Shown: positions 43,385 through 55,925, counted from the stretch's first letter. The stretch is DNA of 64,000 nt from Siphonodentalium dalli (GCA_032622095.1 CP136064.1:218256205-218320204); one strand, 5' to 3'. Translations and numbers: made by a program. The notes: generated by a model from the letters alone, not told the origin.

Positions 43385-46214
43385 GCAAACGGTCACAGTA
43401 TAGCCGTTTGTTAAACTTACTATCTAAACATTTCGCACCAAAGAATATGAATCCTTATGTTCTTGTATTATCTGTCGTCTGCATGAACATCCCGTGAAAG
43501 GTTACCCGTAAAGTTAACCTCAATTTGTCTGTTTTGTATCGACGGGTGGTAGGGTTAACTTTCCATGTGCCTATGAGGAAACTCCTCACTATTTCAGTAG
43601 CCCAAACCAGCATATGATTTTTGTTGTTGATATGGCTGGAAATACGTCATGTAGACTGCATGTGTTAAATTAATTGTGAACAAACTCAAAGACTTCCGCA
43701 CACCCAAGGGCAATATCTTAGCTTGACTGTGTCAAGATAAGTTAACCAATACTCCGAGACATCAGCCCACCCCATTAGAACAAGCGATTATCGTAAATCA
43801 TAATTAATCTATCCAGGGGGCGGGAGGACAACGTCAAAATATATACTGGGGAGGGGCTGTGACGCAGCCCTTGATCCACTAGATGTATACCTACATGTAC
43901 CTTCTACATAGCATTTCAAGTAATAAGAAATGGCACGTACTGCATGTATCATTATATGCTTTTTAATAGTTAGAACTGACCTTGACCTTCAAGATATTGG
44001 AAACATCGTATACAATTGAATTCAGTCCGTCAACAAATGGAGCAAATTCCATTTTATTCGGACGGACAGGAGCAACGTATACGAAAATTTAGCGTATACA
44101 TAGATGAGACCACACCAACGGAAAGCTATAGCTTTCATTCCAATCCGATGGCTGACGTATCAAACATCGGATGCTATAGGCACACATGCCTGCATAATAT
44201 CGTATGCGTTTATACGTATGCGTAAAACGTGTGCGAATTTACGAACGAAAACGGTTCGATAATAAGACAGGTAGGTGTATCATTTATTGCAAGGTGTCTT
44301 CACCGAGTGATGAAACTTCAGCAAGTGATGAAAAGTTTTTCCTCATCTTGGTTACTCAACAGAATATATGAAACAAATGAATGAATCTGAGTCATGGATT
44401 AGTGCATGTGTTCAATGAACGATACAAAGAACGTGGCAATTGTAATGAAAATGAGTTTATGACCCGAATGCGTAACTATCGTTTGGTCCCACTTATTGGT
44501 TCAAATAGTCAAACAAGTTAGAAATGTTTCATTATTAGATCAGAGTTGTGGGTGCTGATAAGGCACTTTGAATACATGGCGAGACGATCGAAAATGTAAA
44601 AAGGCGACAAAGTGGTGTTCACAAAAGCAGCTACGTTTCATGCGCACCGATGCCTGCTTTGAAAGGCATGCACAGAAGCCATCGGAGAGTTCTTTATCGT
44701 ATCAAGAAAAAAAGCAACGAGAAACGAAATTGTCCTGTGCTTGAGAATCCACTGCAGCCGTGAAATCGTTTTGATGCGATAAACGCGCATTGCTTCTGTG
44801 GGTCAGACAAAGATCACATCCGATTGTAATACATGTTTATTGGCATATTTTGAACCCGCCAGTGACAGAAATATTTTTGTCGAACCGTATAAAAAAAACT
44901 CGACTATATATACTGTTCGCTGAATTAATGGCACTGGGTGTCTTTCTGGGTTTCTACGGCGGCATCAATGCGATTATTCTGACAACAATTATCACCTTTC
45001 GACCAAACGTCACCCGACTATAACTAAAAGTTGGTTAATTGCTTACGAATCTCACTCCCCGACGGGAGATTTCTCGTTCCCGCTTCCCCCAATGAGTGGG
45101 AAACCGCGGACGCGAGGGCGGTTGTGCTTCTACGCTCATGATTATTTTTTATCCGTTCGAAAATTATCCATCCGCGGATTATTACTCGTGATTTGTGCCG
45201 ATGAGATTGTTTCCCTTTGGGTAATTTTCGTGACATCCGCGCTATAGCTCCAACAAAGGAACAGGCATGATCCTATATTTCGACAAAACCGGCCTCGTGG
45301 CTTTTACTGAAGTGCACATTTCCTTATAAAACGACAGACATCTCGACCACAACACTCCATCGCATCTGTTTCTCATATACATCTGTTCAGGTCTTTCAAG
45401 TGGTGTACATGCTACTAGCAGGGATACCCGGCGTTGCTTGGTTGAAGGATGAGTAATGTATTAGTGGACCTTCAAGTCATTTAAAATAATTATTAGTCAC
45501 CTGGGGTAACAACACCTATTTGACGATTTGAGTGAATAAATAACTGAATTGAATTGTATGACTCTCCAGATAAAGTTACATCTATCTTTTAAGTTGATAA
45601 GTTGATATCAGTGCTTCTTTAAGTACCGTAAACTTTGTGTTCTGCTAATGATCGTTACATTGTTTCACAGGGTTGCCCCACCACTTAAGGGTAACCCGTG
45701 GTTCATATATGTACATTAACATACATGATGTGTACATACTGTTGCCAGTGCACGGTGTGTGTGTGTACGTACGTTGCAGCATCGGTGTGACACCGTTCTG
45801 AGATAACCAAATTGCAGCAACCAATGGCTTCCAATCATTTACAGTGATTGACATTGCCTTGACATGATGGGTTATGTGACCAATGGGATCCTTTCTATTT
45901 AAAAACGCTATTTACTGAACATGAAGAATGGATAAATTTGATTTCGCCCTTCCAAGTGTTCATTTGATTCAGCTTCTATTCTATCCAGTAAAGTGTTATA
46001 TTTTTTCTCTGTGTGACCCAATTTTGATTATCATATACATGCTCTCGCGAGCGTGCATTCTCATGTAATCTAGCTTCAAACAATTCTGCAGTTTTAATTC
46101 GGCATAGGACAGTTATCGGATCGATAATAACTAACCGTGCTTGGTTTTGTTTTGCTGATTGGGATTTATCGTTGTTTCAGTCGCCAGACCATATCGCGAC
46201 GTTGTCAGTAACTG
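43385..46214. other. No gene confirmed; repeat head near 45417
   Basis: GGGATACCCGGCGTTGCTTG at about 45420 looks like the head of an interspersed repeat of the R1/R2 type. The frames at 44016-44225 and 45024-45236 (minus) have no domain or splice support. Confidence 0.4.
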
Positions 46215-46218
46215 TTAA

Positions 46219-46738
46219 AGATACGGGCGGTGTTGGCGGTGGGTATGCTGTTGAAATATTCACCTCGGTCAAAAACCGGCATAAACAGAAATAATAGTAA
46301 TCTATAGACAGACCTTGTTCTTATACCAATCAGAAATATGGCATAAACAGTATGTTATTGTCAAATGTTTTTCCTTTGTTATGTAAACAAAAGCAAAACA
46401 CGTTACAGAACCTGGCTTTTGTTTAGATCCGGATATGGTAAACATAAAGAGCGTTATTTGTTACTGTTTTCCTGATATGGAAATAATAAAGAGCGTTTAT
46501 ATCATTTGTGTGTGATTAACCAATAGAATTGCGCTGTTTTATGTAAACAGAAGCAAAACTTCTGTAACACGAGCAGGATCTTGTTTACGTACACCATCGT
46601 ACGTCTTGACGACAATATACTATTTACGCGCTGATTATGCTTGGCATATGAACAAAACTATATATATTTTAATATTCCTTCTGTTGATGGAGATTTGAAC
46701 AAATATGAATATTTCTGCAACGCACACCGCCCGTGCCT
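46219..46738. mobile_element. MITE family F2, copy 3
   Basis: A 520-bp element flanked by TTAA (46215-46218 and 46739-46742). It begins AGATACGGGCGGTGTTGGCG, and its right end reads inward AGGCACGGGCGGTGTGCG. It is very similar to copy 2 along its whole length. Confidence 0.9.
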
Positions 46739-47098
46739 TTAACGGGTGGCTGAAAGATCGCACAGATGGTTAATTTCACCGGGAAATTATCCACTGCACT
46801 CGAACCCACCCACTCCGGGAAAGCAACGAACAAACTTGCCCAAATTCACGAATAATGTTACCTTACTCGTGATTGCATATCCCATTAGCCAGATGAATAT
46901 CATAGCAGTTAATTACTTGTCCGGGTAGCCATCTTTATTCAAAGATGGTATAGTTACAAATGTGCTATTCTTTCTCAACATACTGCTATATTCCTAATTG
47001 AGTTGATTATGGCGTGCATACCCCCAATTAGCCACGCAGAACGTGGTTAAATTGTGATTCTAATGATCTAAAATTGTCACGCATGCGCAAAGCGTCAG

Positions 47099-47148
47099 CC
47101 GGGCGAATAGCTACGAATGGTTTCTAACTGTCTATGCTATTCGTCCGG
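47099..47148. repeat. Hairpin with CGAATAGC arms
   Basis: CCGGGCGAATAGC pairs with GCTATTCGTCCGG with one mismatch around a 24-nt loop. A third related word (AGCTTTTCGCCCG) lies near 47165. Confidence 0.6.
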
Positions 47149-47945
47149 TCACAAATAGCCACATAGCTTTTCGCCCGACTGGATATAACCACTCCGTAAA
47201 AGCAAAATATCACCAAGTCTACCTTGATGTCCGGATATTATGAGTCGTCTATATATTCGCCGGATTGACTTATTGGGTGTCAATTCTTATTCTATCCAAA
47301 TTGACAGCCATTTCCCCCGTGTGTGATGAAACGACGAGTTGCTTTCACGAGAAACTAAATGAAGGATTACCTTACTTAAGAGGAAGTGGATTCTTCCGTT
47401 CGACTATTATCGTGGGAGCCCATGTCAGAGAACGTATCACCCTTATGAAACTCGAGAGGGTGATAAGGGTATACAGAGAAACTGATTAGCAACCCAAATT
47501 CCAACAATGCTCCATCAGGCTAGACAACATGATAAAAATATGTAAAAGCCATTCATTTCGGCTAACTATGGTACTATAAAATCAGCATCTCTTATAATGC
47601 ACTTTCACGGACATCCATCAACAAGCCTCCGCTGAACGCACCAACACCAACGATCTAGTTGGTGCTCCAACAGGTTGTTGATAGTATAGCTGAAGTGGTC
47701 ATTATCATCACGAGACGTGCGGTTGAGTATCCAGCTCAACGTCACATGGCGGTTTGCGCTAAAAAATATATTATTCGCATTTGAATTTTTCCCGGTATTG
47801 AAATAGGTCGATAAATATCTTAACTACCTTTCTACGAGCATTATGTAACCCAAAAAGACGCATTGAAGGAATGAAAAATGCAACTCTTAACAAGGTCTTT
47901 GGGTCCCAAATAAAAACAAACATTTGCACGACATGTAATGCAACA
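47149..47945. other. No gene recognised
   Basis: Includes a short inverted repeat ATCACCCTTAT/ATAAGGGT near 47440-47470. The frame at 47265-47489 crosses it and has no domain. Confidence 0.4.
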
Positions 47946-48000
47946 GAAAAGAGCGTTCCTTGTTATTCTATTCCTGATGTGGTAGCAATAAAGAGCGTTT
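47946..48000 (+). repeat. Solo paired AAAGAGCGTT module
   Basis: AAAAGAGCGTTCCTTGTTA, then TTCCTGATGTGG, then AATAAAGAGCGTTT. This is the internal module of MITE F2 without its surroundings. Confidence 0.65.
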
Positions 48001-48307
48001 GTCAGACTTCGGGCGAATAATTGAAAACGGCTGGAAAATGGCTGTGACTTTGGCAAGTGTTTTTTCAAAGCATATGAAGTCGGCATAACAATAATTCGTT
48101 TATTTATCGACCTATCGTATACGTAACTCCAAATTACGTATACAAAATTTGGAGGTTCGATTGAGCCATGTCTGTTTAATATATCGTGCGGTCGAGTACA
48201 TCGCTTCACGAATCAGTGCAGACGAGTACCTCGCTTTACAAAATCTCACAGCCAAATGAGATTACCGATATCGTCTACGAAATCGCTGTTATTTTTGGAG
48301 ACTTCCA

Positions 48308-50144
48308 GGCCGGATTCGTCATCTCAGGTTTAAACCTGGTCTACGTAAACCTCTAGGTTTAAACCGCCGCGAGTCAGCAAAATCCGTGGTTTAAACCTGA
48401 GACCGCGGGTCTAAGTGACGCATTCGTCATCTCTGGTTTAAACCTGGTCTAGCCAGACCACTGGTTTAGCAGTAGTGTCTCTGTATCGTCGAGATAACTA
48501 AACGTACTTTCCTAATGCGGACCGCCTCGTTTTATTGATTGCGAAAATCAATAATTACGACAGCGGTCATATTTTGATTGGAAATTTATAAGCGAGAAGC
48601 AGTCACACATATAAAGCGTATGGGGATAAGTTTTTGTCAATTTCAATATTGTTTTTGCGTTTTATAAGCTTAAACCGGCAACTAAACCATCTAATTCGGA
48701 GGTCCAGCTAAACCAGCTTTATCGAGGCTAAACTTGAGATGACGAATCCGTCTTTTCTTTGTCGCGGTTTAGAATTGTCAAACAATCAGTCAAAGGGTGG
48801 AGCTGTAAATAATCTCGAGTGAGGGCGTTTCTAAGTGGCGACTGTCGGCTGGTGTTATCGTGTCACAGTTTATTTATTCGCACGCGAGCTTTGCTCAGAT
48901 ATGGACATATTCCTAAATATATGATTTTTACAACTATCTTATGGTTTTTTTGTTTGGCTTCTCGCAATCACAAATACTGGTGTTTTCTACGCATTCATTT
49001 GAAGGGTTCAGCGTTTTAATTTTGAAACCAAAACTATGCTACTGCATGACCAGATATGCTATACACATAGTTTGAAATCCTAAACTTATATTGCTATATG
49101 AGTCAAATTTGATAACTTATTTTGATGTAGATCATGCCACAAAGCTCTACTCTGGCTACGCCTATAAATTCCCATAATATTCTACCAGTTCAAAACCTGG
49201 GAATCTTTTTGACACAATCAACACATTTAATATATTTCTTTATTAAAAGCTGTCCCTCTGCATGGTTGCCCACTTCCAACAGTTCAGATGCCGCTTAGGG
49301 TGTGCACTCATAAGCAAATTGCCTTTACTTGACTGGCCTTTTGATCCAGGATTGACTCGATTATGGAGACTTATTCAACGCCAGAGGGGCTTTGCGCACA
49401 TTTTGATCATTTGAACATTTTAATTAAAACAAAAATTAAATTAAATTTTAAACAATCAAATGTTAATTTAAATTTTAAATTTTGTTTCTTTTTAGATTCA
49501 ACTCTTTACTCAATTTAACACAATGTTTTCATTTAAAAAAAATTATATTTTCTTATTTTTAAATCAAATTTTTTAAAACCTAACGCCGTTGTACCACACG
49601 AATCACCACACCTAATTTAATTGAAATCGGTCCATAGGTATTGGAGAACATTTGCGAACAGACAAACGGACATACAGATAGACAGCTCCTATACCCTTTA
49701 ATATATACAGATATACATGTAAATACACAAAATTTTGTCTTTGCGGGTGAAGCATCTTGCAGAAATCTATCATAAATAAAGTGATGAACAGAGCGTGAAA
49801 CTCGTGTTGAGAGACATGCCCTTTGTTAAATTGATTTGAACACAGAATGAGATCGGATTAATAGTCAATGAGCGATACTTGTTTTCTCAGTGAATAAATC
49901 CATTGAGCGTGCACGCGGTCACGATAATTTATGACTTGTCAATAACCATTATATCGGCCTATCTTTTTGGTTCGATTGGTAAGAGGGTAGTTGATTGCAT
50001 AATTATATCACCGATTTGAATTGTCAATTAGCTGGCAACTGAACGGCAAAAACGCCCACTTAGACCCGGTTTGGCTGGACCGCCAATGTAGGTTTAAACC
50101 AGGTTTAAACTCGGAGGTTTAAACCGGAGATGACGAATCCGGCC
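48308..50144. mobile_element. GTTTAAAC-rich foldback element
   Basis: The first 18 bp (48308-48325, GGCCGGATTCGTCATCTC) and the last 18 bp (50127-50144) are perfect inverted repeats. AGGTTTAAACC-type palindromes lie just inside both ends. A second internal right end (GAGATGACGAATCCG near 48738) suggests a shorter element nested in or fused to a longer one. No coding frame or target duplication was found. Confidence 0.7.
49595..49715 (+). repeat. R1-like repeat tail
   Basis: AATTTAATTGAAATCGGTCC, then CAGACAAACGGACATACAGA and TTTAATATATACAGAT: the same plan as the R1 tail in diverged form. Confidence 0.55.
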
Positions 50145-50388
50145 CCAATGTCCAAAACGAAATGAAAATGCAAGCTGGTGTGTCATAAAGTCTAAAGACG
50201 CGCCATATCCTTACAATTAAATCGTTCGATGGCAGGACTATATAAAATATCATAGTAGTAGTACATCGTTTATCATGTGATCCGAGTCCAATGTTTCGTA
50301 AAGCGAGGTACTCAACCGCTTTGATTCGTTAAGCGAGGTAATCGACCGCACGAAATATTAAGCATAACAATTATAAATCTCTACATTT

Positions 50389-50710
50389 AGGTTTAAACCG
50401 CCGTTTGCCAGCTAATATCATAATTTAAAACCGACACCCCGGGTTCGTCATCTTGGTTTAAACCCGGTCCAACCAGACATGGTTTAACACAATAGTGTCT
50501 CTAAATATGTATCTTCGAGCCAAACTTGCCCAATGTTGACCGCCGCTTTATATATAGCGGCAACGAAAATAAACAATTAAGATAACGCTCATATTTGATT
50601 AAAATCTATAAGCGAGAAGCGTATAGACAACTGTAAAGTTCGTGGTGATAGGTTTTTTTTTTGTCAATTGCGAGAAAATTATTTTGTGTTCTATAACCTT
50701 AAGCATTTTA
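50389..50710 (+). repeat. GTTTAAAC element, partial copy
   Basis: GGTTTAAACCGCCG, then GGTTCGTCATCTTGGTTTAA, AATAGTGTCTCT and TATAAGCGAGAAGC match 48352-48670 in the same order, diverged. Confidence 0.7.
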
Positions 50711-50813
50711 CCTTCTGCACATTAGGGGATATAGAAACTTCCCAGAAGGGAAAAAGTAACTGAAAATATTATTAATTTGATACTATAGATACTTCTCAGA
50801 AGATGACGCCTAA

Positions 50814-50906
50814 GCAGAATGAAGTCCCAAAATGGTGAATTTGGTGATACTAGCCCGCTATTGTATATGGCATCACTAAATTTATCATCTGTGGACCTCA
50901 TTCTGC
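50814..50906. repeat. GCAGAATGARGTCCC hairpin, diverged copy
   Basis: The 93-bp inverted repeat begins GCAGAATGAAGTCCC and ends GGACCTCATTCTGC. It belongs to the hairpin family seen at 51899, 52002 and 57399. Confidence 0.65.
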
Positions 50907-51171
50907 AAATAACAGAAACACTATTTGCAGACTTGTTGTACACCATATTATTCAAAATTTCTAAGCTACTTTTCTGATTGCAATGCAAAAGAAAAGTGAA
51001 AACTGTTTGCAATCACAATCTTTCAGATCACACGTGCGTCGCGATCATTCACAAACGTATTTGTGAATAATATACGTCTAAGACGAACACAAAAGCTGAG
51101 GATTAAGGCCCTCTGAATCATGGGCGCTCTTCATCAGAGACGGTAACTGTACTTTTTGCTCGCCCGTAAAC

Positions 51172-51347
51172 CTCTAGGTTTAAACCGCCGTGAGTCAGCA
51201 AAATCCGTGGTTTAAACCTGAGACCACGGGTCTAAGTGACGCATTCGTCATCTCTGGTTTAAACCTGGTCTAGCCAGACCACTGGTTTAGCAGTAGTGTC
51301 TCTGTATCGTCGAGATAACTAAACGTACTTTCCTAATGCGGACCGTT
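51172..51347 (+). repeat. GTTTAAAC element, near-identical partial copy
   Basis: From AAACCTCTAGGTTTAAACCG to CTTTCCTAATGCGGACCG it is almost identical to 48348-48526. A recent copying event is implied. Confidence 0.8.
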
Positions 51348-51431
51348 AAAACTTCCTTTCTCCGAAGTCGACATTTGACCACCAAAACCTCCTATTGATG
51401 GGCTGGCGGGTACGACCGAATTATTTTTGTG

Positions 51432-52181
51432 GCACGATGTATTGCAGTTCTGTAACATAGTATAATTGGAACGTGTTTTCGGATCTATCATAGCCTTGAA
51501 ATAGTGTGTCTGTCATTTGCAGAATGAGGTCCCCAGAGGTTGAATTTAGTGATGGCATCGGATTCGGATCGGATTTACAATGTTTAAAAAATCGGATTCG
51601 GATCCGGATCGGATTCAGAATTGTCGTCGGATTCGGATTCGGAGTCGGATTTTCAAAAATGCTGTCGGATTCTGATCGTCTGGCATGGAGCACGTACACA
51701 TGTTAGTACTATGGTGTCAAATTTGATGGGGCATCTCTAAGCAATCGTATTAGAACATCGATTTACGACAGGACCTATACCCATGTTGGAATTGGAATTG
51801 GTTAAAAAAAACCTGCTGATATAGAATACGGTTCCACCACTGAATTAGCATCTGCGTATATGATAGATCCAAGCCTTGAAATAGTGTGTCTGTCATTTGC
51901 AGATTGAGGTCCCCAGAGGGTGAATTTAGTGATGCTACCCCGCATAGCGGGCTAGCATCACAAAATTCACCCTCTGGGGACCTCATTCTGCTTACACCTC
52001 AGCATAATGAGGTTCCTAGAGGGTGAATTTGGTGATGCTAGTCCGCTATGAGGGGTAGCATCACTAAATTCAACCTCTGGGGACCTCATTCTGCAAATGA
52101 CAGACACACTATTTCAAGGCTATGATAGATCCGAAAACACGTTCCAATTATACTATGTTACAGAACTGCAATACATCGTGC
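51432..52181. mobile_element. Foldback element with perfect 123-bp arms
   Basis: 51432-51554 and 52059-52181 are perfect inverted repeats by my base-by-base reading, starting GCACGATGTATTGCAGTTCT. Inside are a CGGATT hexamer tract (51558-51670), a partial third arm (from about 51860) and two hairpins (51899-51991 and 52002-52094). The frames of 66-92 residues are repeat artefacts. No target duplication was recognised. Confidence 0.85.
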
Positions 52182-52184
52182 TTA

Positions 52185-53057
52185 TCCATCACCATGATTC
52201 GACAATCTGAGGTATATTTCTAAATTACAACTGCATGCGCCCCGATTACATTCCCCCCGCAATCAGCCCATCTGTCATTACCAGACGAACCCTTATAGGA
52301 TAACGCAGACCATAATCGCAGAGACCTTGTAACGCATCTGCAACCACACGTTGTTCTTGCAATCGCGCTGTCATAATATACAACTGAGCGTAACTTTCTG
52401 AACGAACGTTTGTCAGAAATAATCCGTCTGTGTCAATTTTTTTGGTTTGAATAAAGCCTGAAAATGGCTCAATTCGGTATAAATATTAAAATTAACACCA
52501 TAGTGTGAATTTATGTTGAAATTGTTTTAAAAGTCAAGTTGATATAGAATAATGTTCCACCCCTGTGAATGTTTGAGAGCAAGATCCTGTCTATCGACAT
52601 ATTTGTCCAGTTGGGTTCTGTGTATATATCACCTTAATCTGATATAAATAACTGTTTATTCACTAGGCATTCACGTGTAGTCCAGCGATATATCTACTAT
52701 AGTATGCATAACCGACTGAACATTGACTGTAATAAAATATTTCCAGTCATACAAGATTCTGTCCACCGTTAACAACATAATTCTAATTGTCGAATGGTGT
52801 GTTGATCTGGCCTTTATCAGCACTATACGATTCGAAAACCGAAATGGGAAAGACCTGCACTTGAGATCATGACGTCATGATTTGCCTGGCTGTTCTTGTC
52901 ATGTTCTAGATTTTCGAATCATCAGTTGCATATGTGCGGTCTACCATTCGCGAAAACATACACGAACGCGAATTCGAGTACAACATATACCCAGCATTGC
53001 TGCACAGTCTTCAAACTACACATACATGTCATCAAAGCATACATAGCCTCAAACTCT
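52185..53057. other. No gene recognised
   Basis: No feature seen in about 870 bp. Confidence 0.4.
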
Positions 53058-53935
53058 GGTAGGGTTCTCTATTCCGAAGGTTCGCTATTCCGAAGGTTCA
53101 CTAATCCGAAGGTTCACTAATCCGAAGGTTCAACAATCCGAAGGTTCACTATTCCGAAGGTTCGCTATTCCGAAGGTTTTCTATTATGGGAGTTTTTAGC
53201 CAGAAATGAATCAAAATTTGCCCCCCCCCTCCGTACATTTATACACCCCAATCTAATATCTAATTTGTCCCAGATGTCGGTTATTAATAGCAAGAAGACA
53301 GTATCAGTTTATCATTTTAATATTATAGAAAGTTGAAAACACAATGACTGAAATAAACTACGAGTTAGAGATGCATTCTACCCGAACTGGCAATCTGTAC
53401 TTGAAAGAAACATCAACATTAAAATCAAAACAAAGTCAGAATTGCAGTTAGTCCATTCTGATATACAGTAAGTTATAGCGCTCCAGTATTGATTGACAGT
53501 AAGAGCCCCACTGTTATAGTCCGCCTTTAGCATTTGGGACATTATATTAATCAAAATAACTCCTATGTAAATCATTTATAAATCAGATGATTTATTGAAG
53601 TTATGTCTACGTAAAATAACACTTCCTAAAACGACATATATGTCGTTTTAGTCCTCAGCCGATAGACGACATATATGTCGTTCTACTCGCCAAATATAAA
53701 AGGGTTAAATCTCAAGGAAACCCACGAAAACAAAAATCACATTAATTTTTTTAATGTTTTAAGTTATTTCCTTCATAAAAAGAGTCTTCGTACTAAAGAA
53801 CCCTCTCAATACTTTAGAATATAGAATTAACTTTTAAAATAACAAAAACCTTCGGAATAGCGAACCTTCGGAATAGTGAACCTTCGGATTAGTGAACCTT
53901 CGGATTAGTGAACCTTCGGAATAGCGAACCTTCGC
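53058..53935. mobile_element. Foldback element FB, copy 2
   Basis: The left end GGTAGGGTTCTCTATTCCGA leads into about seven 17-bp units. The inverted run at the right (about 53850-53935) matches FB copy 1, but the right terminus is cut off at CCTTCGCGAC. Some units read CTAATCC instead of CTATTCC in both arms, so the arms have evolved together. The interior matches copy 1 around the nested MITE F4, whose TTAA is empty here (53419-53422). Confidence 0.82.
53627..53681. repeat. Twin perfect palindromes
   Basis: A 24-bp perfect palindrome centred on ACGACATATATGTCGT (53627-53650) is followed by a second 16-bp copy of the core (53666-53681). They lie inside FB copy 2 where copy 1 has TAACGTCATACGT palindromes. 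Confidence 0.85.
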
Positions 53936-53939
53936 GACA

Positions 53940-55257
53940 TTTCACCCACATTTGGTGGACTTCCGCGATATTAAAATATATACTAAGCGAGCAGAGCAAA
54001 GTGCTGCCCTTATTAAGCACACAAAATATCGAACAAAATTTGTGTGGTTTCGTACCTTAAGTTTGGAAAGTCCCACCAGAACCAAAGAACTATATTTCGA
54101 AACGGTGTGATTTGGTTCTCAGATTATTTTATCATCACAAAAGTCTAAACGCACATGGACGACAACGTCCCGACAACACGCATGGAAAGTCAAACACAAG
54201 AGTTCTAATTTGTACAATTTTGATGAGTTGCTTGTGAAAATCGTTAACAAAACTACCACCCTGATCCTCCATTCTGTCATTAAGTTTTTAGTGAGGGATT
54301 TGTTCTCAAAGCAGATACGAAATTTGACTCTTGGGCGATCGGTTTTCGCCATTTTGTTTGGAAAATCCCACGCTAAATATAGAAACGGCATACTAGTACC
54401 CATCCGGTTACAGAGTCAGAAAGGAAGTATGACCGGTGCGCTCTGGTAGATATTGACATAGTCTACATACCATTTCGCTCCGTAGCCTTGTTGGCAACAA
54501 CGAGTCACAAGTTAATCCGTCGCTATTCGGCTGCTTAACATATTGTCTTATACTCTTTACAAAATCACCGACATAATAAATACGCGGTATACAATGTCGC
54601 CAGTAATATGCACTGTTACACTGACTGTGTCCAGGACCCGAACAGACATGGGGATTAACTATACAACTGTTTTAAAATTATCTTTTGTCGTTTTGTGCAA
54701 AGTGACGTAATCTAAATTGAGAGTCTGTTACAAACAAATTATTGATACCAGCCGCAATGAAAACTGTACAGGACATCGCTTTTTATGGCGGTCATATTTT
54801 AACCACGGTCGATTAACTGTTTGATAAAGTTATATTATGACAGAAATAAGGTATTACCGTTTGTAAAAACTAAACAAAGACCGATAGGTTGATAGATTTG
54901 TTGAACGTTTCCCTTTGTATTGTCTGTCAGTGGGCACACGTAACGAATAATCCACCTTCGATGATGTTTTATGACAAGATAGTTCACCATCCCATAATTA
55001 AAAACACACTTGCCAAAATGATTGCCAAATTAATAATATTTTTGGCAAAATGAATATATTTTTGCCTTGGCAAATTTGGCAAGCGGCAATTCGAACAATG
55101 CCCAGCACGACAGTTCTTGGTTAGTGGAAATTCGATGACTAGACCAAGTGATAAGTACGATACACCCTATTGGCAAACAACAGTAGACATGTCTGATGTA
55201 ATAAAATATTATGACCATTATCAGATCGAACTTTTTGTGGATCTGTCTTGCTGTACC
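53940..55257. other. No gene confirmed
   Basis: TTGGCAAA-type words cluster at 55012-55085. Frames at 54119-54403 (minus) and 54210-54449 are overlapping shadows without domains. Confidence 0.4.
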
Positions 55258-55263
55258 TCGGAT

Positions 55264-55278
55264 GGCGCCATCTGGTGG
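55264..55278 (-). promoter_or_regulatory. CTCF-type core motif
   Basis: The minus strand reads CCACCAGATGGCGCC, a full match to the CTCF core CCASYAGRKGGCRSY. It lies outside the identified transposons. Binding is inferred. Confidence 0.45.
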
Positions 55279-55557
55279 CTGCTGTCGTTTATCAATTTCG
55301 AGAACTCCGGTTCTCGTGTACTCGCTACAGTCCGATGCAATCGATTCTCTTTCATCCCCCACGTGGTGATTGCCGATGTGAACTTTCTCTTTTCATGGCC
55401 AAACCAATAAAAGTTTCACAACAATAATTGCCTGGGACGGTGCTTTGTCACGCGACGTGTATTTGCAGCAACTGAACGATTTTATTTGGTTCGCGTTCAA
55501 TCAAACCAGAATAACATGCGCCATCTTGTGTCAAAATCCAGAACGATATACACTTAA

Positions 55558-55925
55558 AGTGATTCGAAACACTCCGGTTGGGTGATTAATTGGAAATCGA
55601 GAATAATCTTGCTCAAGGTGGTTATTTTTACGAATATTAATAAAAATTTACAGCACACATCATCATTCTTATATATTAATTTACATGCAATGACTCTTGA
55701 TGGTGAAATCATTTGCGTTAGTTTATCGCCGATTGTTGCGTCCCGAATCGAGATGTAAATATTTACAATTAAGCGTATTTCAGACAATGATTTCTATGGA
55801 GTGGTATGGTCGATTTCTTTGAGTTTTTCGGCGATGTTAGTATAATGCTACACTCCCACAGTTGGCTTAGTCCCTGGATACTAACTTGTCAGCTCTACGC
55901 ACCTGAACAAGTCCATAATATGTCT
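55558..55925. mobile_element. MITE family F5, copy 2
   Basis: A 368-bp element between TTAA at 55554-55557 and 55926-55929, the reverse complement relative of 37839-38210. Shared words include GAATAATCTTGCTCA and TGTAAATATTTAC. Confidence 0.8.

Noticed and set aside
44950-45020. GFYGGINAIILTTIITF as the next K2P exon
   Set aside because: The order of residues does not match TTIGYG followed by M2, and no acceptor puts it in phase 1.
55030-55362. 110-residue minus-strand frame with a hydrophobic stretch, and the opposite 97-residue frame
   Set aside because: They overlap fully, neither starts with ATG in good context, and no homology is recognised. The CTCF-like motif accounts for the conserved-looking GGCGCCATC text.
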